From an uncultured Methanospirillum sp. (GTDB lineage Archaea; Halobacteriota; Methanomicrobia; Methanomicrobiales; Methanospirillaceae), in assembly GCF_963668475.1 (NCBI RefSeq), contig NZ_OY764544.1, forward strand, positions 3,781,986 through 3,845,985: 64,000 nt of DNA, written 5' to 3'. Of the stretch, positions 38,366-47,814 are shown piece after piece (position 1 is the stretch's first letter; the number at the start of each line of letters is the position of its first letter). The notes beneath the pieces were generated by a model that was not told the origin of the DNA, did no database searches, and worked only from the letters and a program-made list of their open reading frames with translations. Position numbers and translations under genes: made by a program.

Positions 38366-39643
38366 TTACTTCCGCCGCAGGAGCCATGCAACTCCTGCGA
38401 GTCCGAGAACAACTCCCGCAAGAGGAGCGGGAGATTTCTTCTCTCCTGATGCGTTGCTATTTCCATATCTTGGAGGTGCACCGAATGCCTGGGCTGCCGT
38501 ATCTGAAAGACCCACCGATGCTGCATTGCTTGCAGTAATGGTCACTTCATCAGATGACTTGTAACTGTACGGATATACTTTCAGATAGACTTCCTTGGTT
38601 GAGTCAGTGATCGTGGCCTGTTCGGGAGATCCCTTTCCTTTATCATTTACTTTAACTCCGGCAGATCCCGGGGTAGTTTTGTACTCCATGACCCAGTCCT
38701 CATCCGAAGAGGTAGAGATCGTTACCGGTGCCTGCTTTACAGACACAAGGAAATATGCCGGGGAATCACGGGATGCCGGCGCAGTTGAAGTTACCCCTTC
38801 AACCTGAACGGGTTTATCTCCAGTACTATTTTCTGGAGCCTTTGTCTCTGATGGTGTGAGGGAAGGGGCACTTTTTATCGGTTCAGTGGTAGCAGCCGGG
38901 CTCACATTGGTCTTTGCGGGAGTAGTGGTGTCTGTCTCATGAACTACCGGAGCTGCGGTTTCTAATGGTGTGGGAGCTACAGTCGATGATCCTTTTTCTT
39001 CTCCGACCTGTACCGTGTATGTTCCAATAAATCCTTTTGAGTCGGTAAAGGTTATCGTGTATGCCCCAGGCTCCTTGATTGGAAGTTCATATTTCATCAG
39101 ACCACGGCTGACCGGCACAGACTCAGGACCAAAGACTGACGTGTTCCCTTTCTGCACTTCGATCTGAATTGCATTATCTTCATATCCCTGAATCCGGGTC
39201 TCGATCTCCAGAGTCCCGTCATAATCCTGGTAGAGTGGGGAAGAGAACCTGATAATATCAGATCGGTCGGTCAGCTTCACAACTCTGAGGTTTCGCGAAC
39301 CAGCTGAGAAATCACGCAGGGTCTGTGAGAGCGCTTCTACTTTGTAATTCCCTTTTTCATAACCGGTAGTCTGGAATGTGATATTAAAACTGGTATCACC
39401 CTTATCAGTGATCGCAACTGACTGACGGTCTTTCTCAATAGGAATATTGGATGACAGAGAGAGCACGACATCGATCTTGTCCGGTGGGGGGACATTCGTG
39501 GTTCCGGTCACCGTGAACGGCTGGCTTACTCTCACTTCTGCAGGAGCATCAAGTGTGAGATAATATGCTGATACAGTGCCAGGTCCGAGAAGGACCAATA
39601 TCAGAAATATTGCAGATATAATGTTGAAATAACGCGGATTCAA
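38366..39643 (-). CDS. surface protein with Thr/Pro-rich stalk and C-terminal sorting-like tail
   Basis: A 425-residue exported protein. A signal peptide (ISAIFLILVLLGPGTVSA) is followed by Ig-like beta-rich domains (about residues 27-215), a Thr/Ser/Pro-rich linker (about 220-300) likely to be glycosylated, and another beta domain. The end KSPAPLAGVVLGLAGVAWLLRRK is a short motif, a transmembrane segment and a basic tail, the layout of archaeosortase or simple membrane-anchor signals. It resembles methanogen S-layer-associated proteins without matching one I can name. It is a stand-alone gene. Confidence 0.78.
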   Translation of the reverse strand: MNPRYFNIISAIFLILVLLGPGTVSAYYLTLDAPAEVRVSQPFTVTGTTNVPPPDKIDVVLSLSSNIPIEKDRQSVAITDKGDTSFNITFQTTGYEKGNYKVEALSQTLRDFSAGSRNLRVVKLTDRSDIIRFSSPLYQDYDGTLEIETRIQGYEDNAIQIEVQKGNTSVFGPESVPVSRGLMKYELPIKEPGAYTITFTDSKGFIGTYTVQVGEEKGSSTVAPTPLETAAPVVHETDTTTPAKTNVSPAATTEPIKSAPSLTPSETKAPENSTGDKPVQVEGVTSTAPASRDSPAYFLVSVKQAPVTISTSSDEDWVMEYKTTPGSAGVKVNDKGKGSPEQATITDSTKEVYLKVYPYSYKSSDEVTITASNAASVGLSDTAAQAFGAPPRYGNSNASGEKKSPAPLAGVVLGLAGVAWLLRRK

Positions 39644-39776
39644 GTCCTAATCGCCTCCGAAATGATTGACTGAATATATTTCACCGGCCCGACCTAATAT
39701 ATTGTTGGTCTTTCCATAGACTGAGCAATACCTGTTGCCATTGCCCGGCAGCAATGCAGATTAATCGGATATTTCT

Positions 39777-40763
39777 ATGAAAAAAGAACAGAAGAACACG
39801 CCAATAGCCTTGTGGACCGGTTCAGACCGCGTTCTTGATGAAATACTGAATAGCGTGACTGTGATTCTGCGTTCAGGGGGGTGCTCGTGGAACCGGTGCC
39901 TGATGTGCCAGTACAGGCATGAGCGGTATCATGATCTCTCAACAGATGAACTGATCTTTGCCATGAACGAGCAGCTCGAGGTTCTCGCTGCAAGTATATC
40001 TGAGCATGATCCCCCACTTGTAAAGATTTACACCTCCGGTACTTTTTTTGATGATCTGGAGGTACCTCCTGCGGTCAGGGAGAAGATTGCCACCCTCTGC
40101 AAAGGTCGCATCCTGACTGTGGAATGTAGGGGAGACTATGTGGATTATGAGAAGGTTGCTGCCTATCGAAATCTTCTGCAGGATGAATCGGGAAAAGGAG
40201 GCCTTATTATTGCTATCGGGCTGGAGACCTCATCTGATCTCATCAGGGAGAAGTGTATAGACAAAGGCCTGTCTTTTACCCAGTACATTTCTGCCTCTGC
40301 AGATATCAGGCGGGCAGGGGGGCTGGTGAAGACCTATCTACTCTACAAACCTGCTTACGTCACCGAACGCGAAGCCTATGAAGACATGATCTCTTCGGTG
40401 CAGGATATTCTACCCCATACTGATCTGATATCCATGAACCCCTGTTCTGTACAGCGTCACACTGTTGTGGAACGGCTCTGGCGCCAGGGGTCATACCGGC
40501 CACCATACCTCTGGAGCGTTGCAAAAGTTCTTGCTGAAGCGCCGGTCCATATCACCTGTGATCCCCTTGGAGGAGGACAGAAACGAGGGGCACACAACTG
40601 CGGAACCTGTGATCAGATGATCCTTGATGCGATCCGTGAGTATAATCTGAACGGAGATCAGGAGCTTATCAGATCTGTCCTTGACATCTCCTGCACCTGC
40701 AAAAAAGAATGGGAGTTTGTTATGGAGCATGAGCAGCCCTATGCCATGCCACTCACCAGCTAA
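39777..40763 (+). CDS. raSEA: archaeosine biosynthesis radical SAM protein RaSEA
   Basis: A 328-residue radical SAM enzyme with its [4Fe-4S] cysteines at 36, 41 and 44 (GGCSWNRCLMC), a family-specific C-x4-C-x2-C spacing, followed by the SAM-binding barrel (IYTSGTFFDD, VECRGDYVD, IAIGLETSSD). RaSEA converts the lysine adduct installed by ArcS at tRNA position 15 into archaeosine. A C-terminal cysteine cluster (NCGTCDQMI, SCTCKKEW) is also usual. Monocistronic as far as seen; ends 2 nt from the convergent ArgZ-like gene. Confidence 0.88.
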   Translation: MKKEQKNTPIALWTGSDRVLDEILNSVTVILRSGGCSWNRCLMCQYRHERYHDLSTDELIFAMNEQLEVLAASISEHDPPLVKIYTSGTFFDDLEVPPAVREKIATLCKGRILTVECRGDYVDYEKVAAYRNLLQDESGKGGLIIAIGLETSSDLIREKCIDKGLSFTQYISASADIRRAGGLVKTYLLYKPAYVTEREAYEDMISSVQDILPHTDLISMNPCSVQRHTVVERLWRQGSYRPPYLWSVAKVLAEAPVHITCDPLGGGQKRGAHNCGTCDQMILDAIREYNLNGDQELIRSVLDISCTCKKEWEFVMEHEQPYAMPLTS

Positions 40764-40765
40764 TT

Positions 40766-42004
40766 CTACTCTTCTGTTTTTCCAGTAATCAGCCTGATCT
40801 GCCTGAGTAGCATCGGAATGAAAGCCCCTGCATCACTCACAACTCCGATAGCCTGCATTGTACCCCTGTCCATCAGTTTGGTAACCGTTGACGGGTTGAT
40901 GTCAACGCAGATGGTTCTCACATATGCTGGGAGACAGTTTCCAACCGCGATAGAGTGAAGCATTGTCGCAATCATCAGGACCATACCTATATCGGGAACA
41001 TATTTGCGCATCGCATCCTGCGCCACCCGTGCATCAGATATGACATCAGGAAGAGGGCCATCATCACGGATAGAACCTGCCAGGACGAATGGTATCCCGT
41101 TTTTTACACACTCGTACATGATCCCTGATCGGACGACACCTGTCTCAACCGCGGCACTGATTGAACCGGCCCTCATCACCTCACTTATCGCGTACAGGTG
41201 ATTTTTATGACCGGCAGCAACCAGTTCTCCGGTTCTGATGTCCATACCGAGCGATGTCCCGTATAAACTGTACTCAATGTCATGAGTTGCGAGTGCATTC
41301 CCTGCAAAGAGGACATTAATGTACCCTTCTCGGACTAATGCGGCACACGCGTCAGCAGCTCCTGTATGAATGATGGCAGGCCCTCCTACCAGCGCAACCT
41401 TTCCACCACGCTGATGAAGTTCGACCATCTCTTTTGCAATCTTGGCGATGGTCGTCTCGGTTGGACGCTCTGACGATACGCCTCCTCCCATGAACTCAAA
41501 TTCATTGTGATCCCGGGAACGCTCTGGAGGGTGAACTGTTACTCCGAACTCTCCCATGACCACGAGATCATTCTTCCTGAGCTTATCCATGGGGGTGCAG
41601 ATGGCCCGCCTCTCATCTGTTTTCACCACGATGAGGCAGTCCATCTCGATCTTTTCTACCGGGATCCACTTTTCTGCATACCTGATCTCGGTTGGATAAT
41701 TTGTCGTGGAATAAAAGCCTTTTGGAACAATCCGCTCGCCTTCGGCTGGAACAAGAGTGACCTCTGCTACCTCTACGAGCCGGGCACCATGCCGGTGAAG
41801 ACGGCTGATAATTCCATCAAGACGTTCGCTGGTGTCAGAACATATCCTGATCTTTGCGTAGCTCTTGTCGGTCTTCTTCTTGCCGACTTCAAACACCAGG
41901 AACTCAAAATCACCACCCATGTCGAGGATGGTATCAAGGACATTCTCAACGATTCCTGAATCGATTATGTGCCCGTCGAGTTCAATCTCACGGGAGAAAC
42001 TCAT
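40766..42004 (-). CDS. ornithine cyclodeaminase-type protein (TIGR00300, ArgZ/LOR-SDH domain)
   Basis: An archaeal protein of about 412 residues of the family first labelled LOR/SDH conserved region. It has an N-terminal MSFSREIELDGHIIDSG domain and a C-terminal Rossmann-like region with VALVGGPAIIHTG and LFAGNALATHDIE. Methanogen members were shown to be NAD-dependent ornithine cyclodeaminases making proline, which suits archaea lacking ordinary proline genes. I place the start at ATG 42004 by family resemblance; ATG 42028 is also in frame, and neither has a clear ribosome binding site. It lies 60 nt after cobY on the same strand. Confidence 0.82.
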   Translation of the reverse strand: MSFSREIELDGHIIDSGIVENVLDTILDMGGDFEFLVFEVGKKKTDKSYAKIRICSDTSERLDGIISRLHRHGARLVEVAEVTLVPAEGERIVPKGFYSTTNYPTEIRYAEKWIPVEKIEMDCLIVVKTDERRAICTPMDKLRKNDLVVMGEFGVTVHPPERSRDHNEFEFMGGGVSSERPTETTIAKIAKEMVELHQRGGKVALVGGPAIIHTGAADACAALVREGYINVLFAGNALATHDIEYSLYGTSLGMDIRTGELVAAGHKNHLYAISEVMRAGSISAAVETGVVRSGIMYECVKNGIPFVLAGSIRDDGPLPDVISDARVAQDAMRKYVPDIGMVLMIATMLHSIAVGNCLPAYVRTICVDINPSTVTKLMDRGTMQAIGVVSDAGAFIPMLLRQIRLITGKTEE

Positions 42005-42064
42005 GAGAGATCTTTGCTCTGCGGGCATATCATGATTCGGTCATCAGAGAAAGATGAAACGACT

Positions 42065-42670
42065 TCAGGTTTTGTCCCGCCGTGATTTGAAAAATTCTTC
42101 TGCTGCTGTCAGTTCTTCTCTGGTATTGACATTGAAGACAAGTGCCGGATCATCGATCAGGAGGCATAGTTCGTCCTGCTCATCTTCAATCGAAGATCCT
42201 AAAAGAATGTTCAGACCTGCAGGAGATGCCTGAGTGCCTGCTATCTCTTTGGTATAGTGTACTCTGCATCCCTGCTCTTCAAAACGGTATGCCGGGATCC
42301 AGACTGAACAGGCTGGCTTGCCCCCGGTATCGTACGAGGAGAGGATATGATCGAGATGATCCTTGCACAATCCGGGTATATCGGCACAGACGATCAGAAC
42401 CGGACCCTCTTCACCGAGGATCTCAACGGCTTCAGCAATATCCTCAACATACCCCGCACCTTGTGTACAGATCTGGTCAACCTCCCGTGTCCGACAGTAG
42501 TTGGCAGTATACGGGGTTCGTGGTGTGGTTACAACCACCTGTTCAAATCCTGATTCTTCGAGAATGGAGATGACGTACTCAATCAGTGGTCTGTCACAGA
42601 GTCTGACAAGACCTTTCTCTCCCATCTGCAGACGTGTACCCCTGCCGCCTGCCATTATCAGCGCAAGCAA
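42065..42670 (-). CDS. cobY: adenosylcobinamide-phosphate guanylyltransferase
   Basis: A 201-residue nucleotidyltransferase with the N-terminal GTP-binding signature MAGGRGTRL then EKGLVRLCDRPLIEYV. It activates adenosylcobinamide phosphate as the GDP derivative during nucleotide-loop assembly of cobamides. CobY is the archaeal non-orthologous replacement of bacterial CobU and lacks the kinase P-loop, as here. Methanogens need cobamides for the Mtr methyltransferase. It overlaps cobD by 13 nt, supporting a cobD-cobY operon. Confidence 0.92.
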   Translation of the reverse strand: MLALIMAGGRGTRLQMGEKGLVRLCDRPLIEYVISILEESGFEQVVVTTPRTPYTANYCRTREVDQICTQGAGYVEDIAEAVEILGEEGPVLIVCADIPGLCKDHLDHILSSYDTGGKPACSVWIPAYRFEEQGCRVHYTKEIAGTQASPAGLNILLGSSIEDEQDELCLLIDDPALVFNVNTREELTAAEEFFKSRRDKT

Positions 42671-43665
42671 AAAGTAAGAGCCTCCAAAAGTCTGTCATTT
42701 TCTTCACGCTCTCTGACAGCCACTCTGATGCAGGTAGGCAGCCCAAATGAAGTGCAGTCCCGAACCAGTATTCCGTGGTTGAACATCGCTGCAGTGAGCC
42801 CGGCCACATCTTTCCCGGTCTCCAGAAGAACGTAGTTGGCTGATGCCTCTGATGGGGTAAGGCCGAGTCTGATTGCTTCCCTGCAGATTCGGCTCCGCTC
42901 ATCTGTAATGTATCTGCGTGAACGTTCAAGATCCGGAAACTTCTCAAATGCCTGCATAGCCATCGTTTCAGCAAATGCATTTACGGTCCAGGGTGGCCTC
43001 ATCACTTCCATTGCGGCAATGAGTCCGGGATCCCCTATTCCATACCCGAATCTGACACCTGCCATGGAGAATGATTTCGTGAGGGAACAAAGAACAAACA
43101 GGTCAGGATCACGTATGTCAGATACGCTCTGTGTGGGGTCGGCAAGATCGATGAATGCCTCGTCAACGCAGAGAATGCCCCCTCTTGTTTTCACATCAGT
43201 GAGGTGTTCAATCACCTGTTCCCGTCTGGTCAGGATGCCTGAAGGATTGTCTGGATTACACATGAATGACAGGTCAATCTGCGCACCGGTTTTTTCTGAT
43301 ATTTCAGCTCCTGCAAGACGGGCAGAGAGCGCATATTCTGAAAAGGTGTGTGATGGGATCTCTGCTACACTTCCATGCTTCAAAACGGTATGACAAAGGG
43401 TCCGGATAACCTCGACTGAACCGTTTCCTACAGAGATCTCATCAGGGCTCCGGCCATGATGACGGGCGATGACCTCTTTGAGTGATATATATTGATCATC
43501 GGGATATTCCCTTATTGAATCCAGGGACACATCCCGGGTTAATTGCGGGGGCAACGGGTTAAGGCTGGCACTGAAATCGAGTGCCTCTCTATTCCTGTGT
43601 TCTTCTCGTGCTGCTCCTCTGCCGCCGTGCACTGCTTTGTTCAAACCCGGGAATCTGACCGTCAC
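42658..43665 (-). CDS. cobD: threonine-phosphate decarboxylase CobD
   Basis: A 335-residue fold-type I PLP enzyme resembling histidinol-phosphate aminotransferase. HGGRG near the N-terminus, DFSASLNPL, MCNPDNPSG and the PLP lysine in CSLTKSFSMAGVRFGY are characteristic. CobD decarboxylates L-threonine-O-3-phosphate to (R)-1-amino-2-propanol phosphate, the linker of the cobamide nucleotide loop. The overlap with cobY secures the cobalamin assignment over HisC. Its start has no strong ribosome binding site. Confidence 0.9.
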   Translation of the reverse strand: MTVRFPGLNKAVHGGRGAAREEHRNREALDFSASLNPLPPQLTRDVSLDSIREYPDDQYISLKEVIARHHGRSPDEISVGNGSVEVIRTLCHTVLKHGSVAEIPSHTFSEYALSARLAGAEISEKTGAQIDLSFMCNPDNPSGILTRREQVIEHLTDVKTRGGILCVDEAFIDLADPTQSVSDIRDPDLFVLCSLTKSFSMAGVRFGYGIGDPGLIAAMEVMRPPWTVNAFAETMAMQAFEKFPDLERSRRYITDERSRICREAIRLGLTPSEASANYVLLETGKDVAGLTAAMFNHGILVRDCTSFGLPTCIRVAVREREENDRLLEALTFCLR

Positions 43666-43730
43666 TCTTCTGATCTCTGGATGTCTCCGGATAAACAGGT
43701 ATGGGATTTTTAACCAGACTCAAAAAGGAA

Positions 43731-43835
43731 AATTTAAATAATCGCAAGTGCTAGTAAGTGTATCTCGTTGTGTCTGACTGGTGTCGCCCATATGTCTGAC
43801 GTAGAGCTGACATGTGACTGACAAATATCAGATCA
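43731..43835 (+). promoter_or_regulatory. promoter of the RHH-ftsZ operon with TGTCTGAC repeats
   Basis: AATTTAAATA (43731-43740) is a good TATA box, predicting a start near 43762. Just downstream TGTCTGAC occurs at 43771-43778 and again at 43793-43800, 22 bp apart (two helical turns), followed by GTGACTGACA near 43815. Short direct repeats near a start site are typical binding sites of ribbon-helix-helix proteins, so autoregulation by the first gene is likely. Inference only. Confidence 0.5.
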
Positions 43836-43850
43836 CTGAGGGTCATAACC

Positions 43851-44021
43851 ATGCAACGTATCACCATCAGACTACCAGAGCAGCAGATCAGCGTGCTTGA
43901 GAAGATGGTGGATGCCGGTGAGTTCCCCACCGTCTCTGAAGCGATCAGGGATGCTGTTCGTGAGCTCATCGAGAAGCGGGCTAACCGCATTCTCTCAGAC
44001 AGTGATCAACTGTCATTTTAG
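43851..44021 (+). CDS. CdrS-like ribbon-helix-helix regulator
   Basis: A 56-residue protein with ribosome binding site GAGGGTCAT just upstream. MQRITIRLPEQQISVLEKMV is the DNA-contacting strand and first helix; FPTVSEAIRDAVRELIEKR is the second helix pair of a CopG-type ribbon-helix-helix. It ends 18 nt before ftsZ on the same strand. In haloarchaea the small RHH protein CdrS is encoded with ftsZ2 and controls cell division genes; size, fold and position match. Orthology is inferred, not tested. Confidence 0.85.
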   Translation: MQRITIRLPEQQISVLEKMVDAGEFPTVSEAIRDAVRELIEKRANRILSDSDQLSF

Positions 44022-44039
44022 ATTGAGGGGGATTTAAGT

Positions 44040-45212
44040 ATGCAGAGTATCATTAATGCCGCGGTAATAAACTCCGAGCGCGAGAAAGAACTGAAATGTT
44101 CCATGCAGAACTATGAAGACGACTTTGACGGGCAGCCAAGGATCGTTATCATCGGTTGTGGTGGGGCTGGGAACAACACGATCAACCGGCTTCACAACAT
44201 GGGGGTTTCGGGAGCCGAGACGATCGCGATCAACACCGATAAACAGCACCTGGACATGATCCAGTCTGACAAGCGGATTCTGATCGGAAAGAGCCTCACA
44301 AAAGGGCTCGGAGCAGGCGGGTACCCGGATGTCGGCCGCAAAGCCGCAGAAATGGCACGTCCGACACTCGAGACTCTTCTTGAATCTGTTGATCTCTGTT
44401 TTATTACCGCAGGCATGGGTGGGGGTACCGGAACCGGATCTGCACCAGTAGTCGCCCAGATTGCAAAGGATCAGGGTGCCATCTGTGTGGGAATGGTCAG
44501 TTATCCGTTTGATGTTGAGAAAGCACGTCTGATCAGAGCTGAAGACGGCCTTGAGGCGATGGCAAAATCCTGTGACTCTGTTATCCTGCTTGACAACAAC
44601 AGACTCAAGAGTTTTGTTCCAAACCTCCCGTTGGCACAGTCATTCTCAGTAATGGATCAGCTGATCGGAGAGACCGTCAAGGGCATCACCGAGACTATCA
44701 CCGAACCGTCCCTGATCAACATCGATTACGCTGATGTCAGAGCAATCATGAGCAAGGGTGGCGTTGCAACAATGCTCGTTGGTGAGTCCAAACAGCAGAA
44801 CAAGGCTGAAAGCGTTGTTCGCGAGTGTCTCTCCAACCCAATGCTCGATATCGACTATCGTGGTGCAACCGGTGCACTGATTCATATCACCGGAGGCAGT
44901 GATCTGACGCTCATCGAGTCTGAAGAGATTGCATCATCCCTGACCTACGAACTCGATCCCCACGCTGATGTCATCTGGGGAGCCAGAATCCGCAACGACA
45001 TGGAAGGCAAGGTCCGTGTGCTCGCTATCATGACTGGTGTCAAGAACGGAGATGCTATCGCTCAGCCAAAGCACCCGTACAGGGTCAGGCTCGAAGAGAT
45101 GGATCAGAAGATCCGCGCCCCGAAAACACCCGATGTCGGCAGAATAAAGCCCCGTATGCCCGCAGCAGCATGTGATCTTGCAAGCGGTCCCGACATCTTC
45201 TACTTTAAATAA
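44040..45212 (+). CDS. ftsZ: cell division protein FtsZ
   Basis: A 390-residue tubulin homologue forming the cytokinetic ring. [15 protein letters not shown] (nucleotide binding, residues about 37-51) and the tubulin signature [19 protein letters not shown] (about 124-142) are intact, as is the T7-loop region. A variable tail with [14 protein letters not shown] ends in DIFYFK, which may be the tail peptide that docks to SepF. Ribosome binding site GAGGGGGAT precedes ATG. Co-transcribed with the RHH gene; whether it is FtsZ1 or FtsZ2 needs a tree, though the operon suggests FtsZ2. Confidence 0.95.
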   Translation: MQSIINAAVINSEREKELKCSMQNYEDDFDGQPRIVIIGCGGAGNNTINRLHNMGVSGAETIAINTDKQHLDMIQSDKRILIGKSLTKGLGAGGYPDVGRKAAEMARPTLETLLESVDLCFITAGMGGGTGTGSAPVVAQIAKDQGAICVGMVSYPFDVEKARLIRAEDGLEAMAKSCDSVILLDNNRLKSFVPNLPLAQSFSVMDQLIGETVKGITETITEPSLINIDYADVRAIMSKGGVATMLVGESKQQNKAESVVRECLSNPMLDIDYRGATGALIHITGGSDLTLIESEEIASSLTYELDPHADVIWGARIRNDMEGKVRVLAIMTGVKNGDAIAQPKHPYRVRLEEMDQKIRAPKTPDVGRIKPRMPAAACDLASGPDIFYFK

Positions 45213-45639
45213 GGGAAGAGTATTCGCAGTCTGCCAAGAACCTCACAATACTTTTCCATCTTCTTCCTAACTCTTCTCCTTGCGGTGTTTACGAAACTCT
45301 TAATTCATATCGAACCCTCTTAATGATAGAAGGTCACTAAGGTTCCCTTCACGAAGAACGATACGAAGGTCTCACCTCCCGGGGCCTTCTGGAATTGGGA
45401 GTCGAATATACGTGGATCGTGTTGCGAACAAGAACCGTTGTCGAACAGAAGATACGCTTTTTACCCGTCTGTGCGGATCTGCCGGCGTGGTTGCATCCCT
45501 GATGCAGACAGTAATTCTGATTCTGATCACTATCGCATCTACTCCATCTTGTACTCCGTATTGTTCTCGCGTAGTGTCACACCTTTCTCATGGTACCGGG
45601 ATACCAGGCGTGCCTTTTTTCAGCGAGGATTGGTAAAAG
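45213..45639 (+). other. 427-nt non-coding leader or RNA region before the coiled-coil gene
   Basis: No supported protein gene. A TATA-like CTTAATTCATATC near 45299 predicts a start near 45330 and so an untranslated leader of about 310 nt. The leader contains CCTTCACG...CGAAGG and GGTCTCACCTCCCGGGG segments able to form stem-loops. It could be a structured 5' UTR or a separate RNA. Confidence 0.4.
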
Positions 45640-46500
45640 ATGTTGAACGAACTGATTGACAAAAGAAAAGGAACCATTGATGGTTCTGAAGATCACAAAA
45701 TCAAGCGTAATGAGTTTAACGCGCAGGCAAGCCAGTTTGCCAGAGAGCGTAACACACTGAACAACCAGACCCGCGAGTGTGTTGAGGAAGCCCAGAAGCA
45801 CAAAGAGCTCCGTGATCAGTTTAACAAGGAAGTTCAGGATCTCAAGGATCAGCGGAACGAGCTGAATGAGAAGGCGAATGTTCTGTTTGCTGATATTGAC
45901 TCCTTCAAGAAGGATCACGGTGGCATCAAGAGCCGTGGCATCAAGGAACTTCACAAGCAGATCGAGCACATGGAGTTCAGACAGCAGACTGAAGTCTTCA
46001 CGACCGAGAAGGAACGTGAACTGATCGAGAAGATCAAGCTGCTGAAAGAACAACTTCGTGAACAGGAAGCTGAGATCGAACAGAATAAAGAGGTCAAGGA
46101 AAAGATCACGACGGCGAAGGAGTACCGCCGCCAGGCCTCTGAGATTCATGAGAGGGTCACCGTGCTTGCTGAGGACGCTCAGAAGCACCATGATCTGATG
46201 GTTGAGTGCTACCGTAAGGCCGATGCATCCCGTGAGCAGGCTGACGCAGCACACAAGCAGTTTGTTGAAGCCCAGGAAGCAGCAGACAACGAACACAAGC
46301 TCTTCATCTCCTGCCAGAAGGAACTGCGGGACTACGATAAGGTGATCGGTGGTCTGCGCAAGAAGACCAAGAAGACCAAGAACACCAAGGAACAGAAGGA
46401 AGTTCGCAAGGAAGCAGAACAGGTCTTCTCCATGTTCAAGGCCGGAGAAAAACTTACTACCGAAGATCTGCTCCTCCTTCAGCGTTCTAAACTGGTCTGA
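45640..46500 (+). CDS. archaeal coiled-coil protein (COG1340 type)
   Basis: A 286-residue protein almost entirely of charged heptad repeats, with no signal peptide or membrane segment. FNAQASQFARERNTLNNQ and LKDQRNELNEKAN near the start and GIKELHKQIEHMEFRQQTE in the middle match the conserved archaeal COG1340 family as I remember it. The basic KKTKKTKNTKEQKE stretch and helical C-terminus follow. Function is unknown. It lies downstream of ftsZ on the same strand but after 427 nt with its own likely promoter. Codon use is strongly biased, suggesting high expression. Confidence 0.82.
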   Translation: MLNELIDKRKGTIDGSEDHKIKRNEFNAQASQFARERNTLNNQTRECVEEAQKHKELRDQFNKEVQDLKDQRNELNEKANVLFADIDSFKKDHGGIKSRGIKELHKQIEHMEFRQQTEVFTTEKERELIEKIKLLKEQLREQEAEIEQNKEVKEKITTAKEYRRQASEIHERVTVLAEDAQKHHDLMVECYRKADASREQADAAHKQFVEAQEAADNEHKLFISCQKELRDYDKVIGGLRKKTKKTKNTKEQKEVRKEAEQVFSMFKAGEKLTTEDLLLLQRSKLV

Positions 46501-46671
46501 ATAAGACTCCCTTTCGTCTCTTTTTTGTTTTTATCATCATTCTGAAGATCTACCTATCTTCATCTGACCCTGCTTATCATGCAGAATCATACTCTCTATA
46601 TTCATTCAGAGTATATTGGTCATCTTTTGAAGAAAGGAACTCATTAATACCATTACTGCGAAAAACTCCTC

Positions 46672-47796
46672 ATGGGATCTTCTCGGACTCTGGTACTCAA
46701 TATCGATCGTGATGACGATATCGGGTTTAAGGCATCGATAGAGAGCCCGGTGGTCGGCAGAGAAGCCTGCCTTGATGCTGCAGTCAGGCTGGCTCTTGCC
46801 GATCCTGAAGACTCTGATGTCAACGCAATTTTCCAGACGATCTCCACGTATGACAGACTCCGGGCCGAGGGGGAAGACCCGGAGATTGCAGTTATCGGGG
46901 GGAATCATTTCAGGTTCATTGAGGGTGACCGGAAGATTGCAAAACTCGTTGATGAGGTCGTGACAGCCTGCGGGGCAGATCAGTGTATCCTGGTGACCGA
47001 TGGAGGAGAAGATGAGTACGTGCTCCCTATTATCCAGGGTAAGGTACGGATATCTTCGATACAGCGGGTGGTGGTCAGCCAGATGCCAAATCTTGAAGGG
47101 ACTTTTTACATCCTCAAGAAACTTCTGAGCGACCCGAAGATCTCCAAACTAGTCCTGGTGCTTCCCGGATTAACACTTCTCCTGTATGCCATCTCGTACG
47201 CCCTGAGCAAACCTGAGGTCGCAACAATCATCATAGCAGCCGGAATCGGAGGCTATCTCCTGTACAAGGGGTTCTCGCTTGATGAGTTCATGAGGACACA
47301 AGTCACTGACATGCGGTCAACACTGTACCGGGGGCGGTTCTCATTTGTCACATATATCAGTGCATTGCTCTTTGCTGTCATCGGAGTGATGGAAGGGAGC
47401 TCTGCCCTGGCTGTCTACTGGGACGGATCAGGAATCTTTCCCATGGTGATGGTCTTTGTCTGGAGTGCTGTACTCTGGTTTACCCTTGCAGCAATCACTA
47501 CATCGCTTGGAACAATCATCGACAGTTTCATGTATGAGAAGGATTCACTCAACCGGGCAGTGATTTTTTCATTCTTTCTGAGTTCTATCGGGGTCCTGGT
47601 TTTTGGAGGAGCAAGTTATATCCTCTCCACGCTGAATCTCCCGAACTTTCCGGTCACTCCTGACCTTGGTGTTGCGTATATTATCCAGGGAGCAGCAGGC
47701 GGACTGATATGTGCACTGGTTGGGATCCTCCTTCAGCATATGGTGTATCGCTGGGTAGAGGATCTTGATAATGAGAAGAGAAGTCTGGCAGTATAA
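46672..47796 (+). CDS. DUF373 family membrane protein
   Basis: A 374-residue protein with a soluble N-terminal domain (residues 1-150: LVLNIDRDDDIGFKA, then AVRLALADPEDSDVNAIF and VTDGGEDEYVLPII) and about six transmembrane helices after residue 155. This matches the archaea-specific DUF373 family. The N-terminal acidic DRDDD pattern suggests a metal- or nucleotide-binding site. Function unknown. It is monocistronic and ends facing thrS across a 656-nt region. Confidence 0.82.
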   Translation: MGSSRTLVLNIDRDDDIGFKASIESPVVGREACLDAAVRLALADPEDSDVNAIFQTISTYDRLRAEGEDPEIAVIGGNHFRFIEGDRKIAKLVDEVVTACGADQCILVTDGGEDEYVLPIIQGKVRISSIQRVVVSQMPNLEGTFYILKKLLSDPKISKLVLVLPGLTLLLYAISYALSKPEVATIIIAAGIGGYLLYKGFSLDEFMRTQVTDMRSTLYRGRFSFVTYISALLFAVIGVMEGSSALAVYWDGSGIFPMVMVFVWSAVLWFTLAAITTSLGTIIDSFMYEKDSLNRAVIFSFFLSSIGVLVFGGASYILSTLNLPNFPVTPDLGVAYIIQGAAGGLICALVGILLQHMVYRWVEDLDNEKRSLAV

Positions 47797-47814
47797 TTCG
47801 ACAATTATATTTTT

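Noticed and set aside
45412..45659. 74-codon frames before the coiled-coil gene
   Set aside because: No ribosome binding site, unusual composition, and overlap with the start of the coiled-coil gene in another frame.
45577..46296. 239-codon minus-strand frame antisense to the coiled-coil gene
   Set aside because: A hydrophobic shadow of a highly charged heptad-repeat protein; the plus-strand frame has the signals.
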